From: Nostoc sp. JL33
GTDB lineage: Bacteria > Cyanobacteriota > Cyanobacteriia > Cyanobacteriales > Nostocaceae
Assembly (NCBI RefSeq): GCF_017114985.1
Contig: NZ_JABXKP010000074.1
Span: 1-64,000, forward strand
Direction: 5' to 3'
DNA: 64,000 nt
A program made the position numbers and the translations under genes. Position 1 is the stretch's first letter, and each line of letters begins with the position of its first letter. Positions 44,426 to 53,774 of this stretch are shown in pieces. The notes beneath the pieces are model-generated. The model saw only the letters and a program-made list of their open reading frames with translations, did no database searches and was not told where the DNA came from.

Positions 44426-45502
44426 TCACGTTAGTTCAATTTGACAGTCATCACCAATCAGAAATCGCAAGGCTTTGGGGCGACGGGGTGCAATACTCAA
44501 TTGTGCCCGTTGTCCAATCACGCTATCAATAATACGCTGATGAATTCCGGCAATTTTAGCACTTTCTAAAATAACACTGTTTTCTAAATCAGTATCAATG
44601 AGTGTGGCATTGTTAGCAATACTACTATAAGGGCCAATAAAGCAGTTTTCTAAATGACAATTGCTACCAATGACTACTGGCCCCCGAATTGTGCAATTAA
44701 TTACTTGAGATTTTGCACCGATTTGGACTCGTCCAATAATCTGACTTTGGGCATCGACTTCGCCGAAAATTGATCTTGTCAGATAGGTGTCGAGAATTAA
44801 TCGGTTAGCTTCTAACAAGTCATCTTTTTTACCAGTATCTAGCCACCAACCTTGGAGATTGTAGGCTAAAACTTGCTTTTCCTGATTAATCAGATATTGA
44901 ATAGCATCAGTGATTTCTAGTTCGCCTCTGCTGGAAGGTTGGATATTTGCGATCGCATCAAAAATGATATGAGAAAAGAAATAAACTCCTACCAATGCCA
45001 AATCTGAAGGAGGAACTTTCGGTTTTTCAATTAACCGTAATACCCGTCCTGTATCATCTACCTCAGCCACACCAAAGGCGCTAGGGTTGGCAACCGAACG
45101 CAAGAGAATCAAAGCATCTGGCTGTTGTTGGCTAAATTGTTCCAGAAAGTAACGTAACTCACCTAGTTGAATCAGGTTATCGCCCAAGTACATCACAAAG
45201 GGAGAATCTCCTAAAAAGGGACGGGCGACTTGGACGGCGTGGGCAAGTCCAAGTGGCTGGTCTTGTATGATGTAGGTGATGTTCGCTCGAAAGTATTCTC
45301 CATTTCCGGTTTTCGCTTGGACTTCTGCCCCAGTTTCCGGGCTGATGATGATGCCAATATCAGTAATACCAGCAGCAACCATTTCTTCAATGCCATACCA
45401 TAAAACAGGTTTATTAGCAACTGGTACGAGTTGTTTTGCTCCGCTATAAGTGAGAGGACGTAAGCGTGTACCTTTCCCGCCAGAGAGAATTAGTGCTTTC
45501 AT
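44426..45502 (-). CDS. rfbA: glucose-1-phosphate thymidylyltransferase (long form)
   Basis: A 358-residue nucleotidyltransferase: LILSGGKGTRLRPLTYSGAKQLVPVANKP, then YLGDNLIQ. The C-terminal 110 residues form a left-handed beta-helix (IIGRVQIGAKSQVINCTIRG, then PVVIGSNC) absent from short RmlA, like the RmlA_long/StrD form. It activates glucose for dTDP sugars. No rfbB (4,6-dehydratase) gene is in the block. Confidence 0.93.
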   Translation of the reverse strand: MKALILSGGKGTRLRPLTYSGAKQLVPVANKPVLWYGIEEMVAAGITDIGIIISPETGAEVQAKTGNGEYFRANITYIIQDQPLGLAHAVQVARPFLGDSPFVMYLGDNLIQLGELRYFLEQFSQQQPDALILLRSVANPSAFGVAEVDDTGRVLRLIEKPKVPPSDLALVGVYFFSHIIFDAIANIQPSSRGELEITDAIQYLINQEKQVLAYNLQGWWLDTGKKDDLLEANRLILDTYLTRSIFGEVDAQSQIIGRVQIGAKSQVINCTIRGPVVIGSNCHLENCFIGPYSSIANNATLIDTDLENSVILESAKIAGIHQRIIDSVIGQRAQLSIAPRRPKALRFLIGDDCQIELT

Positions 45503-45586
45503 GAGAATTGAGGATTAATCATAAGTCATTAGTCAAGATAATCTGAAATCTTGATAAAATCCCTAATTCTGGCGTTATTTTATTTT

Positions 45587-46681
45587 TTATAAATAACGGG
45601 ACAAAACTTCGACGGTTGCTTTTCCTGTTTTTTCCCAACTGAATTGTTGGGAGTGGGTGATACCTTGGCTAGAAAGGCGCGATCGCAACCCCAAATCAGT
45701 TGCAATAACCTGCATCGCCTCTGTAATTTCTTCAGTGTTGTAGGGATTGATCAGAATCGCCGCATCGCCAGCCACTTCTGGTAAGGAGGAGAGATTGGAA
45801 GTAATCACCGGAGTACCACAAGCCATTGCTTCCAGGACAGGTAAACCAAAACCTTCCCAGAGACTGGGGAAAACGAGTGCGATCGCTTGATTGATGATTT
45901 TTGGTAATTCGCCATAGGGTACATAGTCGAGGAACTTTACCTGATTAGTTATACCTAGTTCTGCAACTTGCACTTTTAAAGTAGGGGTGTAACGCGAATC
46001 AATTGGCCCTACTAACCATAGTTCATAGTCTTTGCAGTTAGGTAACGCCGCAAAAGCACTGATAAGTCGCTGGATGTTTTTGTATGGATCTTGGCGGCCA
46101 ATGTAGAGAAAGTAGTTGCTAGTGGGGAGGTTGAGATGATGGAAGTGAGTGCGATCGTGCGCTAAAGGAATCGGAGTAATTTTGCTAGCGGGAATTTGGT
46201 AAAAATCGGTAATGTCTTTAGCCGTAGTCTGGGAGATGCAAATAATGTGTTCTGCTTGCTTAAGGACTTGGGGAGTGTAGTAACGGTGGTAGGGTGTGAG
46301 TGGTGAGAACCGTTTGCCAAAGCGCAACGGTATCATGTCAAAAGATGTGACGACAAAACGACAGTCAGTATAAAGGGGTGCTTCCGGTAGGGGGGAGAAT
46401 AAGAGACTCGATTTCAGGTTTTTATAGATTTTTGGTAGTTGAAATTGTGTCCAAAGGAGGCGGTCAAAATGACCTTTTGTGCCGTGGTCTGGCGTTAAGT
46501 TTGACGGGATTGGATAGCAGTCAAAATCAGGATATTTCTGCGCTACTAATAGAGTGGGTTGCAAAGATTTTAAATAAGGAAAAAGGTTTTTAGCATAGTT
46601 GCCTATACCTGTTGGTTGAGACAAGAGAATAGATAAGTTAATAATTAATTGTTTGGCAGAGGTATTATCTACTATTTTCAT
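45587..46681 (-). CDS. glycosyltransferase family 4
   Basis: A 364-residue GT-B enzyme with the retaining GT4 motifs [89 protein letters not shown] (EX7E). The acceptor and donor are unknown; mannosyl transfer is common in this subgroup. Its ATG shares a base with the stop of the upstream GT gene. Confidence 0.88.
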   Translation of the reverse strand: MKIVDNTSAKQLIINLSILLSQPTGIGNYAKNLFPYLKSLQPTLLVAQKYPDFDCYPIPSNLTPDHGTKGHFDRLLWTQFQLPKIYKNLKSSLLFSPLPEAPLYTDCRFVVTSFDMIPLRFGKRFSPLTPYHRYYTPQVLKQAEHIICISQTTAKDITDFYQIPASKITPIPLAHDRTHFHHLNLPTSNYFLYIGRQDPYKNIQRLISAFAALPNCKDYELWLVGPIDSRYTPTLKVQVAELGITNQVKFLDYVPYGELPKIINQAIALVFPSLWEGFGLPVLEAMACGTPVITSNLSSLPEVAGDAAILINPYNTEEITEAMQVIATDLGLRSRLSSQGITHSQQFSWEKTGKATVEVLSRYL

Positions 46682-47841
46682 TAAATAAGGGTTCTGTAAG
46701 CGTTTAATGTTTCTTTTGCCGTTCTTTCCCAGGAAAATAATTTTGCTCTGGCTTTACCTTTATTAATTAATTCTTGGCGTAACTCGGAATCACTGATTAC
46801 TTTCAGTATGGCTTCGGCTAGTTGAACAGGGTTATTAGGGTCAACCAGTATAGCTGCATCTCCTGTAACTTCTGGAATTGAGGAAGTATTGGAACTGATC
46901 ACAGGAGCGCCTAGAGTCATTGCTTCCAATACGGGTAAACCAAACCCTTCGTAATGAGATGGATAAACGAAGACATCAGCTTTTGAGTAAAATAATGCAA
47001 CTAATTCATTAGATAGGTAATTAAGATGATGAATTTGGTTTCCCCAAGGGGAATTTTCAATAGCTGCAAATACTGGCTGGTAATTCCATCCTTTCTTACC
47101 AATCAATATTAATTGATGTTCAATTTTGTACTTTTCTTTTAAAAAATTAAAGGCTGTGATTATAGTATTAATATTTTTTCTTGGCTCTATTGTGCTGACA
47201 AAAAGTAGATATGGTTTGGAAAAATCATAATTAGCTTGCTTTTCTAGCCTCTGGGCAATTTCCTCAGATAAGTAATTAGGAGAGTAGCGACTAGCTAAAG
47301 GTGTGACATAGACTTTTTTCGGGTCTACTTCCAAATATTCAATAATATCTTTTTTAGAGCTTTCTGAAATTGTTAAAACTAAATCTGTCCACTGTAAACA
47401 TCGCTTTACCCTTTCTGTATATGTTTTTACCATTGAATCTATATAGTTAGGATATTTGATAAAAGTCAGATCATATATATTCATTACCTTTAAACTATTT
47501 CGACAGGGATAAACTGAGTAATTTGTACCATGTAATATATCTGGAAAACCAAAATATTTTTCAAAGTAAGATAAACTAGGTTTAAAGGCTAAAGCTAATA
47601 ATAAATCTGAAATTCTTACAGGTAAAGGCAGGAGATACTGTTGAGAATAATGTTTAAGGGATTCAGGAAAACTGAAATCACCCCGAAGCCAATTTTTTAA
47701 CCTTGGTTGATAGACTACTCCTAACTGAAAATTTTCCTCTTTTTGTAATACATCAAGAGCGGATATTAAATTAGCAACATAAAAGCCAACCCCACTGGGT
47801 TTTGAATCCACTGGGGTGGCATCAACTACAACTTTTAGCAT
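46681..47841 (-). CDS. glycosyltransferase family 4
   Basis: A 386-residue GT-B enzyme: [90 protein letters not shown]. It resembles the mannosyltransferase-like GT4 of the adjacent gene and may add a neighbouring residue in the same glycan. It is coupled to the next gene by a TAATG overlap and follows gmd by 8 bp. Confidence 0.88.
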   Translation of the reverse strand: MLKVVVDATPVDSKPSGVGFYVANLISALDVLQKEENFQLGVVYQPRLKNWLRGDFSFPESLKHYSQQYLLPLPVRISDLLLALAFKPSLSYFEKYFGFPDILHGTNYSVYPCRNSLKVMNIYDLTFIKYPNYIDSMVKTYTERVKRCLQWTDLVLTISESSKKDIIEYLEVDPKKVYVTPLASRYSPNYLSEEIAQRLEKQANYDFSKPYLLFVSTIEPRKNINTIITAFNFLKEKYKIEHQLILIGKKGWNYQPVFAAIENSPWGNQIHHLNYLSNELVALFYSKADVFVYPSHYEGFGLPVLEAMTLGAPVISSNTSSIPEVTGDAAILVDPNNPVQLAEAILKVISDSELRQELINKGKARAKLFSWERTAKETLNAYRTLI

Positions 47842-47849
47842 TAGAATAT

Positions 47850-48821
47850 TTAAGCTCCGCCGATGCTCAACTTTTTTAGATCATAATCAACCATTAACTC
47901 AACCAATTGCTCAAAGGAATGCTGAGGCTGCCAACCTAACTCAGTTTTAATTTTATTAATAGAACCAACTAACTGCACTGGTTCATCAGAGCGATAAAAA
48001 GCAGGGTCAACTGAGACATAATCTTGCCAGTTTAGACCAACGCAGTTAAAAGCACACTCAACGAGTTCTCTGACAGAGTGAGTTTCACCACTAGCGATGA
48101 TATAGTCATCAGGTTGTGCTTGCTGCAACATCAACCACATAGCGTAAACAGCATCTTTGGCATAGCACCAATCACGACGGGCATCTAGGTTGCCTAATTT
48201 TAGTTCATTTGCCAAACCTAATTTAATTTGGGCAGCTGCATGAGTGATTTTGCGAAATACAAATTCTGTCCCGCGTCGAGGCGATTCGTGAGTATAAGTA
48301 ATACCACAGGAGTTATAAAGGTTGTATTTCTGCCGATAGTTGACAGTCATCCAATGAGCATAAGCTTTGGCAACACCATAAGGGTTGCGCGGACGAAAGG
48401 CAGTGCGTTCGGTTTGGGGCGATTCGTCAGGTTGACCAAAAACTTCACTACTAGATGCTTGGTAGAATCGAGCATCCGGTTTGCAGCGCCGGATAGATTC
48501 TAAAAGGCGAGAAACACCAAGGGCTGTGTACTCAGCAGTCAGGGCTGGTTGTGTCCAAGAGAGAGGAACGTAGCTTTGCGAGGCAAGATTATAAATTTCG
48601 TCGGGTTGACACTCGCTAACCACATCCATTAAAGAAGATTGGTCTAAAAGGTCGCCAGATACAATTTGAACATTGCCTGTGAGGTGGTTGATGCGCTCTA
48701 GGTTACTTGTGCTGGAGCGGCGGACTAAGCCAAAAACTTCGTAGCCTTTAGCGAGAAGAAGTTCAGCCAGATAAGAGCCGTCTTGTCCTGTTAAACCTGT
48801 GATTAGGGCTTTTTTAGTCAT
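47850..48821 (-). CDS. gmd: GDP-mannose 4,6-dehydratase
   Basis: A 323-residue NADP-dependent dehydratase: ALITGLTGQDGSYLAELLLAKGYEVFGLVRR, YQASSSEVFGQ with YGVAKAYAHWMTVNYR (catalytic Tyr/Lys), NLDARRDWCYAKD. It makes GDP-4-keto-6-deoxymannose, the precursor of GDP-rhamnose, GDP-fucose or perosamine. No dedicated reductase is adjacent, so which sugar is made is unknown. Confidence 0.95.
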   Translation of the reverse strand: MTKKALITGLTGQDGSYLAELLLAKGYEVFGLVRRSSTSNLERINHLTGNVQIVSGDLLDQSSLMDVVSECQPDEIYNLASQSYVPLSWTQPALTAEYTALGVSRLLESIRRCKPDARFYQASSSEVFGQPDESPQTERTAFRPRNPYGVAKAYAHWMTVNYRQKYNLYNSCGITYTHESPRRGTEFVFRKITHAAAQIKLGLANELKLGNLDARRDWCYAKDAVYAMWLMLQQAQPDDYIIASGETHSVRELVECAFNCVGLNWQDYVSVDPAFYRSDEPVQLVGSINKIKTELGWQPQHSFEQLVELMVDYDLKKLSIGGA

Positions 48822-49140
48822 GTGCTACAACAAAATTATCAAGATTGTGGAGATGTTATTTATGAGGTATAAAAATTAGTAGGATAGCAATAGACATCTC
48901 TGGTTAAAAGTATCATGTCTGCTAGCACGACTTGATCGATTGTTGCAAATTCGATAAATTACAAAGCTGAAGCAATGCGTATTGTAAATGTAGTTAAATT
49001 AAATTTTTAGATATCGCCTGCAAATCCATCTTAATCTTTTTGAAAACATTAAGCGTTGTGTATTGTTAAAATTAGTTACTATATCACAAGGGTAGCGATC
49101 GCCTGGAAAAATTATCCTATCTATACAATCACATTTGCAA
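48822..49140. other. 319-bp intergenic break within the polysaccharide locus
   Basis: No gene seen. It separates the upstream export/GT genes from gmd onward and may contain a second promoter; sequence is AT-rich with one HIP1-like site. Confidence 0.4.
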
Positions 49141-50298
49141 TTAATTCAGTAATTCTAAATAATCCTTCTCTATCTTCGACCACATATAATTTCTTTCAAC
49201 AAATCTTTTTCCCTGCAAACCTAGTTGATATCTAATTTGCTTATCCAGTTTTTCTATAGCCACCTGAAACTCATCTGTATTGGTATACCAAACTCCAGCT
49301 TGGGCCCTCAAACATTGTCCCACCAAAACATCACATTTTCCGTTGACTATAACAGGCTTGCCCATTATCCAAGCTTCCAACAACACCATAGAAAGACTTT
49401 CATAAGGTGAGGGCATTACCAGCAAATCACAAGCTTCTAACGCATCCCACTTAGTCTGCTCATCTACAAAACCCAGCGCCACAATATCAGGATGGCGGGG
49501 AATTGGCATTGTTGCCTTACCTAGCAATACTAACTTTCTTGAAACAGATTCCTGCTTTCGCAACTGTATAAAGTAGTCAAAAAGCTCTTGACACCCTTTA
49601 GAGGGGTCTATTCTACCAATATAAAGCAGAAAAGGTTCATTAATGTTATGTTTTTGCCTGAATTTTTTTGCGTTAAGCGTTGATGGTGGATCTATCGCTA
49701 CACCAGCAACGGGCCCCTCAAAGTTTATTTTGGGAAAACGTGTCTTGAGAAAATCTCGTTCTTCTATCGTGTTGAAGATAAATCCACGAGGTTTTTCAAA
49801 GAATTTATCCCACATACTCATATAAATGGGCCATTCGTTATGAGCTAAAGGAGCTAAATAAGCTTTTTCTGCTACAGATGGTAAAATGAAATAAGTCGTC
49901 GCATACAAATAAGTAAAAAAAATAAATGCGTCGTATTCGTGCTGTTTCTGTTTGACGTAAGCAATCAAGTCAGGAGAAATTGGCCCTTGCGATCGCATCC
50001 ATGCTTCTTGTTCTTTGATAGATACTTTATTGAAATAATGGCAAATTTTTTCAGACAAATAATTGAATTCTGTGATATTACGTGGTTGTGCCACCCGGAA
50101 ACGCTGCACTTTAACACCGGAAACTTCTGCTAACCCTGGTGAATAGTAGTTTTTCCAAGTTATATAGTCTAATGCACAGGTTGTCAGTATTTCTGTATCC
50201 CAATAATTAGACATATGCTGGGCAATTTTAAGACAGTGGGTTTCGGCTCCACCGTTAACTTCTAATCCACAGCGCTGAACTACGAAAGCTACTCGCAT
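49141..50298 (-). CDS. glycosyltransferase family 4
   Basis: A 385-residue GT-B enzyme: MRVAFVVQRCGLEVNGGAET, FLLYIGRIDPSKGCQELFDYFIQL, DALEACDLLVMPSPYESLSMVLLEAWIMGKPVIVNG. The N-terminal NGGAE motif is that of donor/acceptor loops in polysaccharide GT4 enzymes. It is 4 bp after the DUF4214-methyltransferase gene. Donor unknown. Confidence 0.87.
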   Translation of the reverse strand: MRVAFVVQRCGLEVNGGAETHCLKIAQHMSNYWDTEILTTCALDYITWKNYYSPGLAEVSGVKVQRFRVAQPRNITEFNYLSEKICHYFNKVSIKEQEAWMRSQGPISPDLIAYVKQKQHEYDAFIFFTYLYATTYFILPSVAEKAYLAPLAHNEWPIYMSMWDKFFEKPRGFIFNTIEERDFLKTRFPKINFEGPVAGVAIDPPSTLNAKKFRQKHNINEPFLLYIGRIDPSKGCQELFDYFIQLRKQESVSRKLVLLGKATMPIPRHPDIVALGFVDEQTKWDALEACDLLVMPSPYESLSMVLLEAWIMGKPVIVNGKCDVLVGQCLRAQAGVWYTNTDEFQVAIEKLDKQIRYQLGLQGKRFVERNYMWSKIEKDYLELLN

Positions 50299-50302
50299 AA
50301 CA

Positions 50303-51448
50303 TTAATTATAAAAACCTTTAATTTTTGATTTCGTGAAACGTATATGATCTACGATCGCTTGATTTTCTTTGGGATTAGGATTTTTGGAAAAAACGTAAT
50401 ATGACTTTCTTGCTATTGATATTTTGTTCATGCTATTGTCATATTTTTCATGCAGTACTTTTTCAATCTCTACTTGCCTATAAAAATTGTGTTTTTCAAA
50501 TTGTTTTACCCACCATTGAGTATCAGCCCAAATGATATGCCCATGCATTGGATATCCATCTTTGTCTACATGCAGCTTGGAAAAATTTCTTCCCTGTATA
50601 ATGTCTTCCTGCCAACCTTGAATATAAATGGGGAAAATTAAACCAAAAATACTATCTTCATCGAATGCTGGAATATTACAAAATAAATAGCCGTTGTCAC
50701 TTAATATCTTGGCTATTTTAGCAATGTAATCGTCAAGTTTATTAACATTCAAATGTTCAAAAATATCTAATCCAAAAACTAAATTATATGTTCCTAAATT
50801 TTCTAAATTTAATAAGTCTCCCCTATGAATATTTTTCTTAATGTCAGGAAAAGCCTTATTTATTGCCATTTGACTAATTTCAACCCCTTCACACAATATA
50901 TTAAGTTCATGAAGGCATTGTAAAATTGTGCCACTAGCACAGCCTATTTCTAAGGCTCTCTCAGGCTGAAAAAGTGAGATAATTTCTGCCATTATTTTTT
51001 TATCTATATCAATATTTAAACTCCATACGCCGGGTTTTTCATAATAACCATGTTCCAAAATCATTGCTTCTAGCCAATCAAAATCATCTTGACTATTGGC
51101 ATTAAAAACGAGAATTTTATTAATTTGTGAAATGTCATCTACTAATTCATAACTCGATGGCCTTAACTCTCTTAAATTTTGGATCTGATAATTTTCTTGT
51201 AGAACTTTGTTAATAAACTCATCTGATTTCACCAGGCTTATAAGAACGTCTGTTCGACTATATGCAGAGTTGAGAAGATTTGTATAATGATTTAACCCAC
51301 CTGGGTCTATATCTCGACCCAAAATCTCTTTATACGCATGTTCTAAAAAACTCTGATCAGATTCGGATGTAGAAATATTCTTCCAATTATGGTTATTTTT
51401 TTGTCTGACTCTATTTAAGAAATATAATAATTTATTTACATAGTTCAC
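50303..51448 (-). CDS. DUF4214 plus class I methyltransferase
   Basis: A 381-residue protein. The N-terminal part (about 30-95: LEHAYKEILGRDIDPGGLNHYTNLLNSAYSRTDVLISLVKSDEF) is a DUF4214 domain, often near polysaccharide genes. The C-terminal methyltransferase has ALEIGCASGTILQCLHE (SAM motif I) and LVFGLDIFEHL, DNGYLFCNIPAFDE. It probably methylates a sugar or lipid in the locus. It is spaced 4 bp from both neighbouring genes. Confidence 0.82.
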   Translation of the reverse strand: MNYVNKLLYFLNRVRQKNNHNWKNISTSESDQSFLEHAYKEILGRDIDPGGLNHYTNLLNSAYSRTDVLISLVKSDEFINKVLQENYQIQNLRELRPSSYELVDDISQINKILVFNANSQDDFDWLEAMILEHGYYEKPGVWSLNIDIDKKIMAEIISLFQPERALEIGCASGTILQCLHELNILCEGVEISQMAINKAFPDIKKNIHRGDLLNLENLGTYNLVFGLDIFEHLNVNKLDDYIAKIAKILSDNGYLFCNIPAFDEDSIFGLIFPIYIQGWQEDIIQGRNFSKLHVDKDGYPMHGHIIWADTQWWVKQFEKHNFYRQVEIEKVLHEKYDNSMNKISIARKSYYVFSKNPNPKENQAIVDHIRFTKSKIKGFYN

Positions 51449-51452
51449 TGCG

Positions 51453-53774
51453 TTATTCCTCCATCCTTAAAATTACATTATTTAATTTTTCAACTACTGC
51501 TGTCGTTAAAAATTTTTCTCTCCTTTTCCTCTGTGCAGAAATTACCTTTGATATTAGTGATTTATCATATATCAGTAACTTTGCCAAGGCTGCAACCTGA
51601 ACTAAATCGTCCTTACTATTAAACATCAGCGCTGCTTCACCTAATGTTTCTGGTACAGCAGTACTCTTGTAAGCCAAAATAGGAACATCAAACCACATTG
51701 CTTCAACCAGTGGTACACAAAAACCTTCATGCTCACTCATTGACCAAAATAAGTGTGCAGTTTGATAAAATGCTAACAATTGGGCATCATTTACTTGCCC
51801 TGGAAGCATTACAAAATTTGTCAGGTTGAACTTTTCAATAGTATTGATTAGGTGGCAGTAGTACGGATCGTTTATCTCACCAAAACCAACTAAAATTAGC
51901 CGCGCCTCTCGATCCATTGTTAAGTAGTGGGCAAATGCTTCTATAAGTTGATCTTGGCGCTTATTTGGTGATAAACGACCAACAAAAAGCAAATTAGCCT
52001 TACCATCTTGCAATTGCTGCATTAATTCAGCATCCGCAGGCATATCCCATTTACTAGGGTTAGTAGCGATTGGTAATACCCCTGGTTCATGAAAACCAGA
52101 CGCTGCAAGTTCCTCTGCATTGTAAGCAGAATCTCCAACTGATATTGGAAAGTATTGGGCTAGTTGTTTTAGTTCATTGCGACCTTTTTCTAGAATCTTG
52201 GCAAACTCCGGTCGATAAGGCAAAAAAAACTCAGCCGGCGTGATGTTGTGATAAATTAAGCATTTTACACCAGGATGAGCGATCGCATAATCTGTAAGCT
52301 CAGAACCAATTGAATGATGGTAAATTAATCCGGCTTGAGGGTTGATATATTTTGATTGAAATACTGTTACTTCATGAGCAACTCGCTCATCTACATACCT
52401 AACAAAAATATCAGATTTATATCCCCAGTCGCGGAGATAATTTCTGATTGCTAGTGCGTGATTGGAAATAGCATCACCATAAGCAAGATTTGGTAGAAGT
52501 TGATGGATTTCTCGAAGTTTTCCTAAGTTAGACTTAGTTGTTACTGGTGCTGATTGTTTAGATAGTCCAAATACAGCTTCATAACGTTGAATAATATTAT
52601 CCCATACAGCATTTTCATTTGCATAAACTTGACCATTTGCTCCATATTCTGTTAATTTTTCCTTTTCTATTTGGTCAATTTTAGCGAATAATTCTGTCCA
52701 TTCAATTTCTGTATCTGCTAGCCAACCACCTTTGGCAGACTCGACAGCCATTGCAGTAGCCAAACACTTCCGATGAGCAACAGTAGGTTTTTTATAGAAC
52801 CAAGCTTCCATAATGACGCGGGAATAACTTTCGTTCTGACTAGGTTGAAATAAAGCTAAACAGTTAGCTAATAATGCTTCTTTTTCGCTTTCTGCAACTA
52901 AACCTAAATCAATTAAACCCGGCACAGAAGTAAGAAAAGATGGATTTCCAGTACCAGCCGAAACTAATTTTAGATTAGAATCTGGGTACTTTTGCTTGAA
53001 ATTTATATAAGCTTTAACTAATAAATCTGTATTTTTTGTTGAATCTCGGCGACCTAGACAAAGAATAAACCGCTTTTGTTTGATTTGAAAATCTTTTATT
53101 TTAATAATTTCTGTATTGTTATAAACGCCCGCTTCTATTCCTGCACCTGCTACAAGGCTTTTACCAATAATACCAGGGCCATATAATTTTATTGCTAGTT
53201 GAGCTTCACCCTCACTGATGAATAATAATCCTTTTGCTAAATGAAAAATCTTCGCAATTTGTGGCAAGTAAGCATAAGCCTCATCGTGCAAGCAAGGCTG
53301 TAAAAAAGCATGACTGGCTACAATCTCCAAACCATTTAAAACAATTCCATAAAGATAAGGTAAAAATAAAAATGCTTGATACTGGTCTTGATATTTTTTG
53401 AGATAATTTAGTAAATCGCTAGAATTAATATTCTCAGAACAAAATATAGCTGCATTTTTTAAATTTACAGGGCTGACTCCCGGCTTTAAATCCGACGATG
53501 GTAAGCTTAATATCAAAGCGTTAACATCGTCAAAACTAGCGCGATCGCGGCAATCAACTTTAAAGCGGCGAATCTTTAAACCTTGTTCTTGGCTCAATCC
53601 AGATTTCAGATGATTGACTGACCAATCCTCCTCAAAAGAGCGACAGCAAGTTGTTAAAACCTCAATTTCATGTCCTCGTCGTGCCAAGCGTGTCGCCACT
53701 TGCCAAGCTTGTTGTTCTGCGCCTCCTTTTAAATCCTCACCAAACCAAGGGGTAACTATAGCTATTGGTTTCAT
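51453..53774 (-). CDS. double-domain glycosyltransferase (GT4-GT4)
   Basis: A 773-residue protein with two GT-B units. Unit 1 (about 1-400): IVTPWFGEDLKGGAEQQAWQ, FILCLGRRDSTKNTDLL, NESYSRVIMEAWFYKKPTVAHR. Unit 2 (about 415-770): LLFVGRLSPNKRQDQLIEAF, AHLFWSMSEHEGFCVPLVEAMWFDVPILAYKSTAVPE. Two catalytic centres allow it to add alternating sugars, like fused polymerases of ABC-dependent O-antigen systems. The ATG overlaps the stop of the upstream methyltransferase gene. Confidence 0.85.
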   Translation of the reverse strand: MKPIAIVTPWFGEDLKGGAEQQAWQVATRLARRGHEIEVLTTCCRSFEEDWSVNHLKSGLSQEQGLKIRRFKVDCRDRASFDDVNALILSLPSSDLKPGVSPVNLKNAAIFCSENINSSDLLNYLKKYQDQYQAFLFLPYLYGIVLNGLEIVASHAFLQPCLHDEAYAYLPQIAKIFHLAKGLLFISEGEAQLAIKLYGPGIIGKSLVAGAGIEAGVYNNTEIIKIKDFQIKQKRFILCLGRRDSTKNTDLLVKAYINFKQKYPDSNLKLVSAGTGNPSFLTSVPGLIDLGLVAESEKEALLANCLALFQPSQNESYSRVIMEAWFYKKPTVAHRKCLATAMAVESAKGGWLADTEIEWTELFAKIDQIEKEKLTEYGANGQVYANENAVWDNIIQRYEAVFGLSKQSAPVTTKSNLGKLREIHQLLPNLAYGDAISNHALAIRNYLRDWGYKSDIFVRYVDERVAHEVTVFQSKYINPQAGLIYHHSIGSELTDYAIAHPGVKCLIYHNITPAEFFLPYRPEFAKILEKGRNELKQLAQYFPISVGDSAYNAEELAASGFHEPGVLPIATNPSKWDMPADAELMQQLQDGKANLLFVGRLSPNKRQDQLIEAFAHYLTMDREARLILVGFGEINDPYYCHLINTIEKFNLTNFVMLPGQVNDAQLLAFYQTAHLFWSMSEHEGFCVPLVEAMWFDVPILAYKSTAVPETLGEAALMFNSKDDLVQVAALAKLLIYDKSLISKVISAQRKRREKFLTTAVVEKLNNVILRMEE

